Of a stretch of 64,000 bases of DNA, positions 56,995 through 64,000 are shown piece after piece. The DNA comes from Halosimplex aquaticum. Lineage in GTDB: Archaea > Halobacteriota > Halobacteria > Halobacteriales > Haloarculaceae. A model generated the notes under the pieces. The model was not told where the DNA came from and ran no database searches. It saw only the letters and a list, made by a program, of their open reading frames with translations. The stretch covers positions 2,108,001 to 2,172,000 of the forward strand of contig NZ_CP118158.1 in assembly GCF_028747785.1 (NCBI RefSeq), read 5' to 3'. Both the position numbers and the translations under genes were made by a program. Position 1 is the stretch's first letter. The number at the start of each line of letters is the position of its first letter.

Positions 56995-57855
56995 TCACTG
57001 CTCGCCCATCGTGTCGCCGGCGACGGAGCGCCCGCGGGCGGTCATCTCGACCTCGGTGCGCTCGCGGACGACTTCGATGACGTCGAGTTCGATGAGCCGG
57101 TCGAATATCTCCTCGATCTCCGCGACCTCGCTCCCGACGAACTCGGGGATCTCGAACGGCGAGACGCCGGAGTGCAGGGCCATGACGACCTGCTTCTCGA
57201 CCGGTCCCAGGTCGATGTCCGCGCGGTTGCGCTCGACGCCCTCTTCGAGCACCTGCCGGAGGACCGAGAGGTCGTACGCGTCGCCGGTGACGTGGGTCTC
57301 GACGCTGATCTCGCCCTCGCTGTGTTCGACCTCGATGATGCGCCGCTCCTCGCCAGCCGCCTGGCGTTCGTCCGTTTCGACCTCGCCGATATCGTCGCGC
57401 TCGATGACGACCCGCTCGCCGTTGGCGAGCGCCAGCCGGACGTCCTCGTCGGTGATGCGGATGCGGGCTTTCGTCCAGTCGGTGCCCTGGACGACGCCGC
57501 CCTCGACGGCCGGGTGGTCGACGTAGAGGATCTCGCCGTTGAGACAGGCGTGGTAGAAGTCCGTCTCGAACTCGTCGTGTTCGGCCGCGGAGACGAGGAC
57601 GACGTCCTCGCCGACGGAGAGCCCGAGGTAGCTCGCCACGCCGGCGGCGTGCTGGTTGACGTCGGCGCGGACGCCGATCTCGTCGACGTCGCCGAGGGGG
57701 ATCGTCAGCTTCCCCTCGGAGATGAGGACCAGACGCTCCGTCGTCAGGACGATCCGACACGACTCCCAGGTCGCGTCGTCGCGCTCGTACCCGTCTGCGA
57801 CGGCCTGCATGTACCGGCCCTGCACGTCGGTCACTTTCTTCTCTGAGTTGCTCAT
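56995..57855 (-). CDS. cheF: CheF family chemotaxis-archaellum linker protein
   Basis: A 286-residue soluble protein of the archaea-specific CheF/DUF439 family, which connects CheY and the archaellum motor. Visible family traits are SCRIVLTTERLVLISEGKLT (about 32), DHPAVEGGVVQGTDWTKARI (about 117) and a C-terminal winged-helix region (LGPVEKQVVMALHSGVSPFE onward, about 216-286). A paralogue lies at 59,806. No che or arl genes are in the window. Confidence 0.88.
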   Translation of the reverse strand: MSNSEKKVTDVQGRYMQAVADGYERDDATWESCRIVLTTERLVLISEGKLTIPLGDVDEIGVRADVNQHAAGVASYLGLSVGEDVVLVSAAEHDEFETDFYHACLNGEILYVDHPAVEGGVVQGTDWTKARIRITDEDVRLALANGERVVIERDDIGEVETDERQAAGEERRIIEVEHSEGEISVETHVTGDAYDLSVLRQVLEEGVERNRADIDLGPVEKQVVMALHSGVSPFEIPEFVGSEVAEIEEIFDRLIELDVIEVVRERTEVEMTARGRSVAGDTMGEQ

Positions 57856-58010
57856 TCTCGGGGATCGGTCGCGCTGTCGGGGCTACCCCGTCGGCACCAA
57901 TAGGAGTTGCGGGCCGATTATCGGTCGCCGAAATCGGGCGACTCCGCCGGGAGCCGACGGCGGCTTCCGGCTCCAAAGGACTCATCCTCCGTCGAGGCGA
58001 GTGGATCCGT

Positions 58011-59096
58011 ATGAGCGACGGACTCGACCCGGTACGCCTCGGCGTCGTCGGACTCGGCTTCATGGGACAGACGCACGCGACGAACGCGGTCGACCTCGGT
58101 CACGAGGTGATCGCCGGGACGGACGTCGTCGCAGACAGCCGCGACGAGTTCGCCCGGTCGTACGACGCGAGCACCTACGAGGACGCCGCGGCGATGTACG
58201 ATTCGGAACCGCTCGACGCGGTCGTCGTGTCGACGCCGAACGCCTTCCACGAGGAGGCCGTCGTCGGCGCGCTCGAACGCGGCTACGACGTGCTCTGCGA
58301 GAAACCCCTCGCCGACGGCCTTGCGGCCGCCGAACGCATCGCCGCGGCCGCCCGCGAGGCCGACGGCTTCTGCGCGGTGAACTTCCACAACCGGATCTCG
58401 ACCGCCGCCGAGGTGTTCCGCGGCTACCGGGATGACGGGCGTTTCGGTGATATCACCCACGTCCAGGCCAACTACGTCCGTTCGCGGGGCATCCCCGGGG
58501 TCGGGTCGTGGTTCACCAACGAGGAGTTGTCGGGCGGCGGCGCGGTCGTCGACATCGGCGTCCACGCCATCGACTTCGCGCTGTACCTGATGGACTTCCC
58601 GCCCGTCGAGGAGGTGTTCGCGGTCACCCGCACCGAGTTCGGGGCTCGCGATGACTACGCCGACCCCGGCGACTGGTACGACGCCACCGAGGAGGCCGTC
58701 TTCGACGTCGAGGACTCCGCGACGGCGATGATCCGGTGTGCGGACGACCGGACGATCTCCCTGGAAGTCGCCTGGGCCGCCAACCAGACCGAGACCCAGG
58801 AGTTCGTCGTCCGCGGGACCGACGCCGGCGCGCGCCTCGACCTCGGCGGCGAGGAACTGTCGCTGATCGAATCGGGCCGCCAGGGCACCGACCACGTCAT
58901 GGAGTCCGAACTGACCGACGGCTCGCTCGACAACACCGGCTGGACGGGCAGCGACGAGCGCTTCCTCGAAGCGGTCGCCAGCGGCGAGCCGCCCGAGGGG
59001 AACACGGTCGAGCGCGCGCTGACCGTCCAGCGCGTCATGGACGCGATCTACCGGTCGGCCGAGGCCGGCAGCTGCGTCAGCGTCGACGACGAGTGA
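58011..59096 (+). CDS. Gfo/Idh/MocA family oxidoreductase
   Basis: A 361-residue NAD(P)-dependent dehydrogenase. LGVVGLGFMGQTHATNAVDL binds the cofactor, VVVSTPNAFHEEAVVGALER follows, and the family's catalytic CEKPLADGLAAAE (about 95) is intact. VVDIGVHAIDFALYLMDFPP (about 180) carries the usual H-x-x-D region. Substrates include sugars and inositols; here the substrate is unknown, though the glycan setting suggests a sugar. Single gene. Confidence 0.92.
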   Translation: MSDGLDPVRLGVVGLGFMGQTHATNAVDLGHEVIAGTDVVADSRDEFARSYDASTYEDAAAMYDSEPLDAVVVSTPNAFHEEAVVGALERGYDVLCEKPLADGLAAAERIAAAAREADGFCAVNFHNRISTAAEVFRGYRDDGRFGDITHVQANYVRSRGIPGVGSWFTNEELSGGGAVVDIGVHAIDFALYLMDFPPVEEVFAVTRTEFGARDDYADPGDWYDATEEAVFDVEDSATAMIRCADDRTISLEVAWAANQTETQEFVVRGTDAGARLDLGGEELSLIESGRQGTDHVMESELTDGSLDNTGWTGSDERFLEAVASGEPPEGNTVERALTVQRVMDAIYRSAEAGSCVSVDDE

Positions 59097-59162
59097 GTGT
59101 GCTGTACCGCTGAACGCGGCGAAACACCTACTATTCCCCATCTCGAATACACCGAATACACC

Positions 59163-59384
59163 ATGAGCTCGTCAATTCGAATCTCGAACGAGACGAAACG
59201 GAAGCTGGAACTGGTGAAACGGGAAGACGAGACGTACGACGAGCTGCTCGCCCGACTGGCAACGACAGAGAAGGACATCGAGGAACGGGGTGGATTCGCT
59301 GACGACGGCGTCGTCGAGGACATGGCCCGCGCTCGTAAAGATCTGAACGAATCGCTGAAGGACCGTTCGGACCGGCAGCAATGA
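59163..59384 (+). CDS. VapB-type antitoxin
   Basis: A 73-residue protein beginning MSSSIRISNETKRKLELVKR, an RHH-like DNA-binding start seen in haloarchaeal VapB-type antitoxins. The charged helical C-terminus (DDGVVEDMARARKDLNESLK) would contact the toxin. The downstream PIN-domain gene overlaps its stop (ATGA). Confidence 0.85.
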   Translation: MSSSIRISNETKRKLELVKREDETYDELLARLATTEKDIEERGGFADDGVVEDMARARKDLNESLKDRSDRQQ

Positions 59385-59785
59385 TCTGCCTAGATAACGA
59401 TATTTTTAGCCGCTATGCATCCGAAAGGTCGTACCCCTCCGTCGACCAATACCTCGCAGACCACGCTGGCGATGCGTGGATTCTCCCGGCGATGGTTCTG
59501 TTCGAATATCTCAAACGATACGACTCCCACAGTACGATCCAAACACATCGGCTCAACGCAGAACAATCAGTGGACGGAATTGCAGATCTGAACACTGACG
59601 TTGCGATGGAAGCGGCGAACCTCCAAGCGAGGCTCGCAACGGCAGACACCAGTTTGGATCTCGCCGACTTGCTCATCGCTGCGACAGCGAGAGAATACGG
59701 CGCGACGCTGGTAACAGCGAATAAAAACGATTTCGACAAACAGCCGATTCGTGAACTGCTGAACGTCGATATCGTCGAAGTGTAA
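59381..59785 (+). CDS. VapC-type PIN-domain toxin
   Basis: A 134-residue PIN protein with the four acidic positions visible: MICLDNDIFSRYAS (Asp5/Asp7), MVLFEYLKRY (Glu about 42), LDLADLLIAATAREYGATLV (Asp about 94) and TANKNDF (Asp about 118). It should be an RNase inhibited by the upstream VapB. Intact length. Confidence 0.9.
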   Translation: MICLDNDIFSRYASERSYPSVDQYLADHAGDAWILPAMVLFEYLKRYDSHSTIQTHRLNAEQSVDGIADLNTDVAMEAANLQARLATADTSLDLADLLIAATAREYGATLVTANKNDFDKQPIRELLNVDIVEV

Positions 59786-59805
59786 CGTGGACTATCGGCT
59801 GTCTG

Positions 59806-60675
59806 TTATTGTTCGCTCATCGCTTCGCTCGCGAGGTTGCGCCCGTGAGCGTTGAGCGACACCTCGGTACGCACGCGGACTTCGTCGACGGCGTCCATCT
59901 CCAGGAGCTTCTGGTAGATCTCCTCGACCTCGTCGACGCTGATACCGACGAAATCGGCCATCTCGAAGGGAGAGACGCCGGAGTACAGCGCCATCAGGAC
60001 CTGGTTCTCGACGTCGGTGAGTTCGTACTCCTCGCTCTGGCGGTCCGAGACGACCGCCTCGAAGAGGTGGGCGAGCGCGCGGCAGTGGGCCTCGGTCCCG
60101 GAGAAGTGCGTCTCGACGCTGCGGCCCTCGTCGTCGGTGTGTTCGAGCTGGACGACCCGGCGCTGAGTCCCCATGACTGCCTGGCTGGCCGTCTCGACGG
60201 TGCCCACGTCGTCGACCGCGAACGAGGTCGTCTGGCCGCCGGGGAGCGCGAGTTTGACCTCGTCGTCGGCGAATCGGAAGCGGGCCTTCGACCACTCGGT
60301 GTCCTGGACGACCCCGCCCACGACGGCGGGGTGTTTGACCAGGATGACCTCGGTGTCGAGCGCGGCGCGGCAGTACTCGCGATCGAACGCCCCCACGTCG
60401 GGCGCGTCGACGAGGAGGACGTGGTCGCCGGCGCGGAGTGCGGTCGCCCCTTCGGCGGGGAACCCCTCGGGGACGACGCTGTCGGCGTCGTCGACGAGTT
60501 CGAGCGCGCTGTGCGGGAACGACTTGTTCCCGTCGGTGTCCGCGAGGACGAGGCGCTCGCTGGTGAGGACCAGCCGCGAGGAGCGCCAGCGCAGCTCTTC
60601 GACCGGCTGGCCGTCCCGGACGACGAACGTGTAGTCGCCGGAGGTGTCCACGAGTTTGGTTTCGTCCCCGCCCAT
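59806..60675 (-). CDS. cheF: CheF family chemotaxis-archaellum linker protein, second copy
   Basis: A 289-residue CheF paralogue: SSRLVLTSERLVLADTDGNK, then KHPAVVGGVVQDTEWSKARF and VENQVLMALYSGVSPFEMAD with the terminal winged helix. It shares these motifs with the copy at 56,995 but the middle diverges. The longer upstream frame is rejected in favour of ATG 60675. The pair may act as two subunits, as CheF1 and CheF2 of Halobacterium do. Confidence 0.88.
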   Translation of the reverse strand: MGGDETKLVDTSGDYTFVVRDGQPVEELRWRSSRLVLTSERLVLADTDGNKSFPHSALELVDDADSVVPEGFPAEGATALRAGDHVLLVDAPDVGAFDREYCRAALDTEVILVKHPAVVGGVVQDTEWSKARFRFADDEVKLALPGGQTTSFAVDDVGTVETASQAVMGTQRRVVQLEHTDDEGRSVETHFSGTEAHCRALAHLFEAVVSDRQSEEYELTDVENQVLMALYSGVSPFEMADFVGISVDEVEEIYQKLLEMDAVDEVRVRTEVSLNAHGRNLASEAMSEQ

Positions 60676-60888
60676 GCCGTGACTATGGGACGTTGACGGC
60701 CGGACGTATATAAATTCGTCTGGGCGAGCCCGGGAACGGCGCGCGGCGAGCGGTTCGCGGCCGACTGTCGACGACACACCACACGAATCCCGTCATCTCG
60801 CTAACCGGACTGCGTTTCAGTATCTCGCCCTACAGAAATGTATTTCAGATTATGCTTATGGGGCGGTGGGCCCTACGACTAGATAGAG

Positions 60889-61143
60889 ATGAGACAGCTA
60901 TCACGCGGTTCGGCTGCGGTATCGGCTCCCCTCGCGTCCCACGGTCTCGGCCGGGTCCTGGCGGTAGGCCTGGCCGCGGTGCTGGCGACGGTCGGGCTGG
61001 TCGCGCTCGTCGCACAGCCCGCGCTCGTCGTCGGCCTCGCGGTGGTCGCGCTCGCCGTCCGAGCGCGACGGCTCGTCACGGTCCCGCTCTCGCGGCGGGT
61101 CGACGAGCGGCTGGCCGTCGAACACCGACCGTCGGCGAAGTGA
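60889..61143 (+). CDS. Small membrane protein
   Basis: An 84-residue protein with two adjacent hydrophobic segments (VLAVGLAAVLATVGLVALVA, then PALVVGLAVVALAVRA) and basic ends. TATA-like GCTTATGGG at about 60,852-60,860 is about 30 bases before the ATG, supporting a leaderless gene. No family recognised. Confidence 0.6.
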   Translation: MRQLSRGSAAVSAPLASHGLGRVLAVGLAAVLATVGLVALVAQPALVVGLAVVALAVRARRLVTVPLSRRVDERLAVEHRPSAK

Positions 61144-61267
61144 CGCGAGCGAATCGAGCGACCACTGACGCGGACGAACTGACGCGGACAAACTAACGAC
61201 CCCTGACTTCCGTTTCGGCCCTCCACACGCCCCGGGGCGGCGCCCGACGCGAACGGCGTCGCCCGCT

Positions 61268-62116
61268 CTACGCGAACGCTATCAATCCGTTTTCGGCGGC
61301 GACGAGCAGTCCGCCACCGAGGATCGCGAGCGCGCCGAACCCGACGCAGACGCCCCAGAAGGCGACGCGGCGGACGAGCGCGACGAGCGCGCCCACGGTG
61401 ACGTAGCCGACGACCGCACTGACCCCCAGCGCGAGCACCGCCTGCGGGACGGGGATGGTCGGCACGCCGTCGTCGAGGACGACGAGCAGGCCCGCGCCCA
61501 GCGAGGCGGGGATAGAGAGGAGGAAGGACAGTTGCAGCGCGCGCTCGCCCTCGTGGCCGCGGAGCAGGAGCGCGCTGACGGTCGTCCCGGACCGGGAGAC
61601 GCCCGGGAGGAGCGCGAGGCCCTGACAGAGGCCGACCACGACCGCGTCGACGGCGTCGGGCGTGTCGCGCTCGCCGAGACCCCAGCGGTCGGCCGCGCGC
61701 TGGACGAGTCCGGTTCCGACCAGCAGCACGCCGATAGCGGCGACGAACGCGCCGCCGGCGAGTTCCGACCCGACCTCCGAGAGCGCGGCGTAGATCGAGA
61801 TACCGACGACGCCCGAGACGAGCGTCGCGATGCCGTAGAACGTCAGGTCGGCGCGGTCTGCGGCGAACGCGTCGCGGGGGCGCCAGGCGGGGACGTCCGC
61901 GGCGAGGTCGAACACGTCGTCGCGGTAGAACGCGAGCGCGGCGACGGACGTTCCGACGTGGAGAAAGAGCGCGAACTGCGTGGCGTCGAACGCCGTCTCC
62001 CCCGTCGCGAGCGCGACGACGAGCGCGACGCCGCCCTCGCTGGACACCGGTAGCCACTCCAGCACGCCCTGCACGAGGCCGACCAGCAGCGCCAGCAGCG
62101 TCGCCTGCGTATCCAT
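61268..62116 (-). CDS. uppP: Undecaprenyl-diphosphatase UppP-like lipid phosphatase
   Basis: A 282-residue membrane protein with about eight helices. The two BacA/UppP motifs are present: GVLEWLPVSSEGGVALVVAL (about 18) and LPGVSRSGTTVSALLLRG (about 167). It dephosphorylates polyprenyl diphosphate, recycling the lipid carrier used by the sugar transferase at 24,959. Start ATG 62116; longer frames are rejected. Confidence 0.92.
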   Translation of the reverse strand: MDTQATLLALLVGLVQGVLEWLPVSSEGGVALVVALATGETAFDATQFALFLHVGTSVAALAFYRDDVFDLAADVPAWRPRDAFAADRADLTFYGIATLVSGVVGISIYAALSEVGSELAGGAFVAAIGVLLVGTGLVQRAADRWGLGERDTPDAVDAVVVGLCQGLALLPGVSRSGTTVSALLLRGHEGERALQLSFLLSIPASLGAGLLVVLDDGVPTIPVPQAVLALGVSAVVGYVTVGALVALVRRVAFWGVCVGFGALAILGGGLLVAAENGLIAFA

Positions 62117-62255
62117 AGGTGGGAGGGGGACGGTCCGCGGTAAAGGGTATTCGGATCTCGCCGAGCGCGCGTGCGACCAGAATCGCCGACCGCTCGTCGA
62201 CCGGTGGACGCGAGTAGACGGCACGTTTATCGTCGCTACTCGGCTACTATACGTA

Positions 62256-63365
62256 ATGCAAACGGACCTCTCTGCCGAGCTCTGGGCGGCGGTGCTCGCC
62301 CTCCCGCGCTGGCAGGGCCTCCTCGTCGTGGTCGGCACGTCGGTGCTCTCTGCGTGGCTCATCCGGGTCGGCGGCGACGTCGCGATCAAGCGGCTCACCC
62401 GGCGGATCCCCGGTGACGTGGACGCCGTGATATTCCGCAGCGTCCACCCCGCAGTGTACGTCACGGTGGTCCTCGTCGGGAGCTACCTCGGGATACGGCT
62501 CCTCGTCGACGTTCCCGCGTGGATCGACCCCTCGAAAGCGGGGATGCAGACGCTGGTCACCGTCGTCTGGGCGATCCAGCTCGCGCGGATGGGCCGGGGC
62601 GTCTCGGCCGAGCTGACCAGCGACGACGCGGTCGGCAACCAGATGGCCCCCATCTTCCAGAACGTCTGGACCGCCTTCCTGCTGGGCGCTTCGGCGTTCC
62701 TCGTCCTCTGGTACTGGCGGGTCGACGTCACGCCGCTGCTGGCGTCGGCGGGCGTGCTCGGTATCGTCGTCGGCCTCGCCGCGCGGGACACCATCGCCAA
62801 CCTCTTCGGTTCGATCGCGCTGTACGCCGACGAGACCTACAAGGTGGGCGACTTCGTCGTCCTCGAATCCGGCGAGCGCGGCCGCGTCGAGGACATCTCC
62901 ATCCGCTCGACCGTCCTGCGGACGCGCGACGACCTGCTCGTGACCGTCCCGAACTCCGTACTCAACACCGCGACGATCACCAACGAGTCTTCCCCCGAGC
63001 GCGAGCGCCGCGTCCGGATCTCCGTCGGGGTCGCCTACGGCAGCGACGCCGACCACGTCGAGGAGACGCTCCGCTCGGTCGCGGCCGCCGAGGACGTGGT
63101 GCTGGACGAGCCCGAACCGCGCGTCCGGTTCCGCGGGTTCGGCGAGTCGGCCCTCGACGTGGAACTGCTCTGCTGGATCCCCGCGCCCGTCCTGCGCGGT
63201 CGCGCGACCCACCGGCTGAACAAGGCCGTCTATCAGGCGTTCCGCGGCGAGGACATCGAGATCCCGTTCCCCCAGCGCGTCGTGACGATGAACAGTGCCG
63301 ATGCGGCCAGCGGACTCCGAACAGGACCTGCGCCGGCCGAAGACAGGCCGGGCACTGTCGATTGA
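62256..63365 (+). CDS. MscS family mechanosensitive ion channel
   Basis: A 369-residue protein with four hydrophobic segments at about 20-190, the pore-helix and beta-domain region (LLASAGVLGIVVGLAARDTI, NLFGSIALYADETYKVGDFV, about 168-205), and a C-terminal cytoplasmic domain with the TVPNSVLNTATITN motif. Releases solutes on osmotic downshift. GTTTATCG at about 62,225 is a TATA-like box at leaderless distance from ATG 62256. Confidence 0.92.
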   Translation: MQTDLSAELWAAVLALPRWQGLLVVVGTSVLSAWLIRVGGDVAIKRLTRRIPGDVDAVIFRSVHPAVYVTVVLVGSYLGIRLLVDVPAWIDPSKAGMQTLVTVVWAIQLARMGRGVSAELTSDDAVGNQMAPIFQNVWTAFLLGASAFLVLWYWRVDVTPLLASAGVLGIVVGLAARDTIANLFGSIALYADETYKVGDFVVLESGERGRVEDISIRSTVLRTRDDLLVTVPNSVLNTATITNESSPERERRVRISVGVAYGSDADHVEETLRSVAAAEDVVLDEPEPRVRFRGFGESALDVELLCWIPAPVLRGRATHRLNKAVYQAFRGEDIEIPFPQRVVTMNSADAASGLRTGPAPAEDRPGTVD

Positions 63366-63408
63366 CTCCCGGCTGTTCCGAATGACAACCGACCGGAACC
63401 CCTATGAG

Positions 63409-63430
63409 TATGAATACGATATGAATACGC
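63409..63430. promoter_or_regulatory. Tandem 11-bp repeats before the mazE-like gene
   Basis: TATGAATACGA and TATGAATACGC lie head to tail, ending exactly at the start codon (63,431); a partial third copy precedes them. Period 11 bp, one helical turn, fits cooperative binding by the AbrB-type antitoxin. Confidence 0.5.
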
Positions 63431-63697
63431 ATGTCGAGTGGCGAACACCGGACAGTCGGTGAGCGCGGTCAGGTCACCCTCCCGAAGGACATCAGGGAAC
63501 GGTTGGGTATCGAGGGCGGCGACAAAGTGATCGTCGAAGAAGACGACGGCCGCGTCGTCATCGAGAAGCCGGTCACCCGTGCAGAACTCGCGGAGGGGTA
63601 TCGGGCGAGTGCCGAACGCGCCCGTGACGTCGCCGATGAGATGGCACACGTCTCCCGGGAGGCCGACGACTACCTCGGTGACGCACCCGACTGGTAG
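63431..63697 (+). CDS. AbrB/MazE-like antitoxin
   Basis: An 88-residue protein. Residues 8-48 (TVGERGQVTLPKDIRERLGI, then EGGDKVIVEEDDGRVVIEKP) are the swapped-hairpin AbrB DNA-binding domain. The C-terminal helix (YRASAERARDVADEMAHVSR) would bind the toxin. Its stop is followed immediately by the toxin's ATG. Confidence 0.88.
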   Translation: MSSGEHRTVGERGQVTLPKDIRERLGIEGGDKVIVEEDDGRVVIEKPVTRAELAEGYRASAERARDVADEMAHVSREADDYLGDAPDW

Positions 63698-64000
63698 ATG
63701 TCGGGGCTACACGTTCGTCGTGGAGACATCGCAATTGTCGAACTCGATCCAACGCGAGGATCCGAACAGCGGGGGACGCGTCCGTGCCTCGTGGTGCAAA
63801 ACGACGTGGGGAACGAAAATGCGCCGACGACGATCGTCGCTCCGTTCACCACGTCGTACGGCAACCAGCGCTATCCGTTCGAAGTACTCGTGTCCGCAGA
63901 CGAGTGCGCGCTCCGCGAAGACTCGGTCGTTCTTTGCAGCCAACTTCGAACTGTCTCCATCGATGAGCGGATCACCGAGGTGATCGGTTCGATACCGGAC
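63698..64000 (+). CDS. MazF/PemK-type toxin (partial, runs off window)
   Basis: 101 codons of an open frame to the window edge. LHVRRGDIAIVELDPTRGSE (residues 4-23) and RPCLVVQNDVGNE (about 28-40), then TTIVAPFTTS and LCSQLRTVSIDERI, are the standard MazF beta-barrel motifs. An mRNA endonuclease in the family's usual role. Only the last few residues are probably missing. Confidence 0.9.
   Translation, partial: MSGLHVRRGDIAIVELDPTRGSEQRGTRPCLVVQNDVGNENAPTTIVAPFTTSYGNQRYPFEVLVSADECALREDSVVLCSQLRTVSIDERITEVIGSIPD

Overview
The window is haloarchaeal chromosomal DNA. It shows very acidic proteins, high GC in core genes, leaderless-looking promoters with TATA boxes about 25-30 bases before start codons, an intron-bearing tRNA-Trp, Orc1/Cdc6, CheF, DUF5794/DUF5795/DUF5807-type haloarchaeal proteins and Tat lipoproteins. 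Species cannot be fixed from sequence alone. All calls come from reading the sequence; no database search was run. REGION 1 (1-2,480): leftward genes that look like the end of an integrated virus or element lying against the 3' end of tRNA-Trp (2,548-2,723). They encode a large unknown protein cut by the window edge, a 47-residue protein, a DpdA-like TGT-family protein (candidate 7-deazaguanine DNA modification), a sigma-region-4-like HTH protein and a small CxxxxC protein. REGION 2 (2,778-14,172): housekeeping genes, namely guaB, a molybdate/tungstate-type regulator and transporter without a neighbouring ATPase gene, an APH-like kinase, a DHH phosphoesterase, three UspA proteins and two GNAT acetyltransferases. 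A 343-bp nested palindromic element lies at 3,150-3,492. REGION 3 (14,298-21,557): a rearrangement scar. An ABC exporter survives only as its ATPase half, joined to a provirus remnant (RHH protein plus integrase). The integrase is cut by an insertion sequence, whose other end cuts the C-terminus of a giant secreted repeat protein. REGION 4 (21,558-24,958): an orc1/cdc6 gene surrounded by repeated ORB-like elements and an AT-rich tract, a candidate replication origin. REGION 5 (24,959-50,933): a large surface-glycan cluster with sharply lower GC in its middle. It holds a polyprenyl-phosphate sugar transferase, a divergent STT3/AglB-like oligosaccharyltransferase fused to a LamG-like domain, several GT4 and GT2 glycosyltransferases, a polymerase-like membrane protein, a capsule-synthesis-type protein, a flippase, two FkbM methyltransferases, nonulosonic-acid genes (NeuB and a NeuA-PseG fusion), a sulfatase-like protein, a polysaccharide deacetylase, and an operon of three sugar-nucleotide epimerases led by a UDP-sulfoquinovose-synthase-like enzyme. 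Together these could make, modify, flip and attach a charged glycan to surface proteins; the repeat protein of region 3, rich in N-x-T/S sequons, is a plausible acceptor. REGION 6 (51,105-64,000): a DUF4330 protein, glmS and a GlmU-like nucleotidyltransferase (UDP-GlcNAc supply, coupled through a 14-codon ORF), two CheF paralogues linking chemotaxis to the archaellum, a Gfo/Idh/MocA oxidoreductase, three toxin-antitoxin pairs (RelE-, VapBC- and MazEF-type), UppP and an MscS channel.
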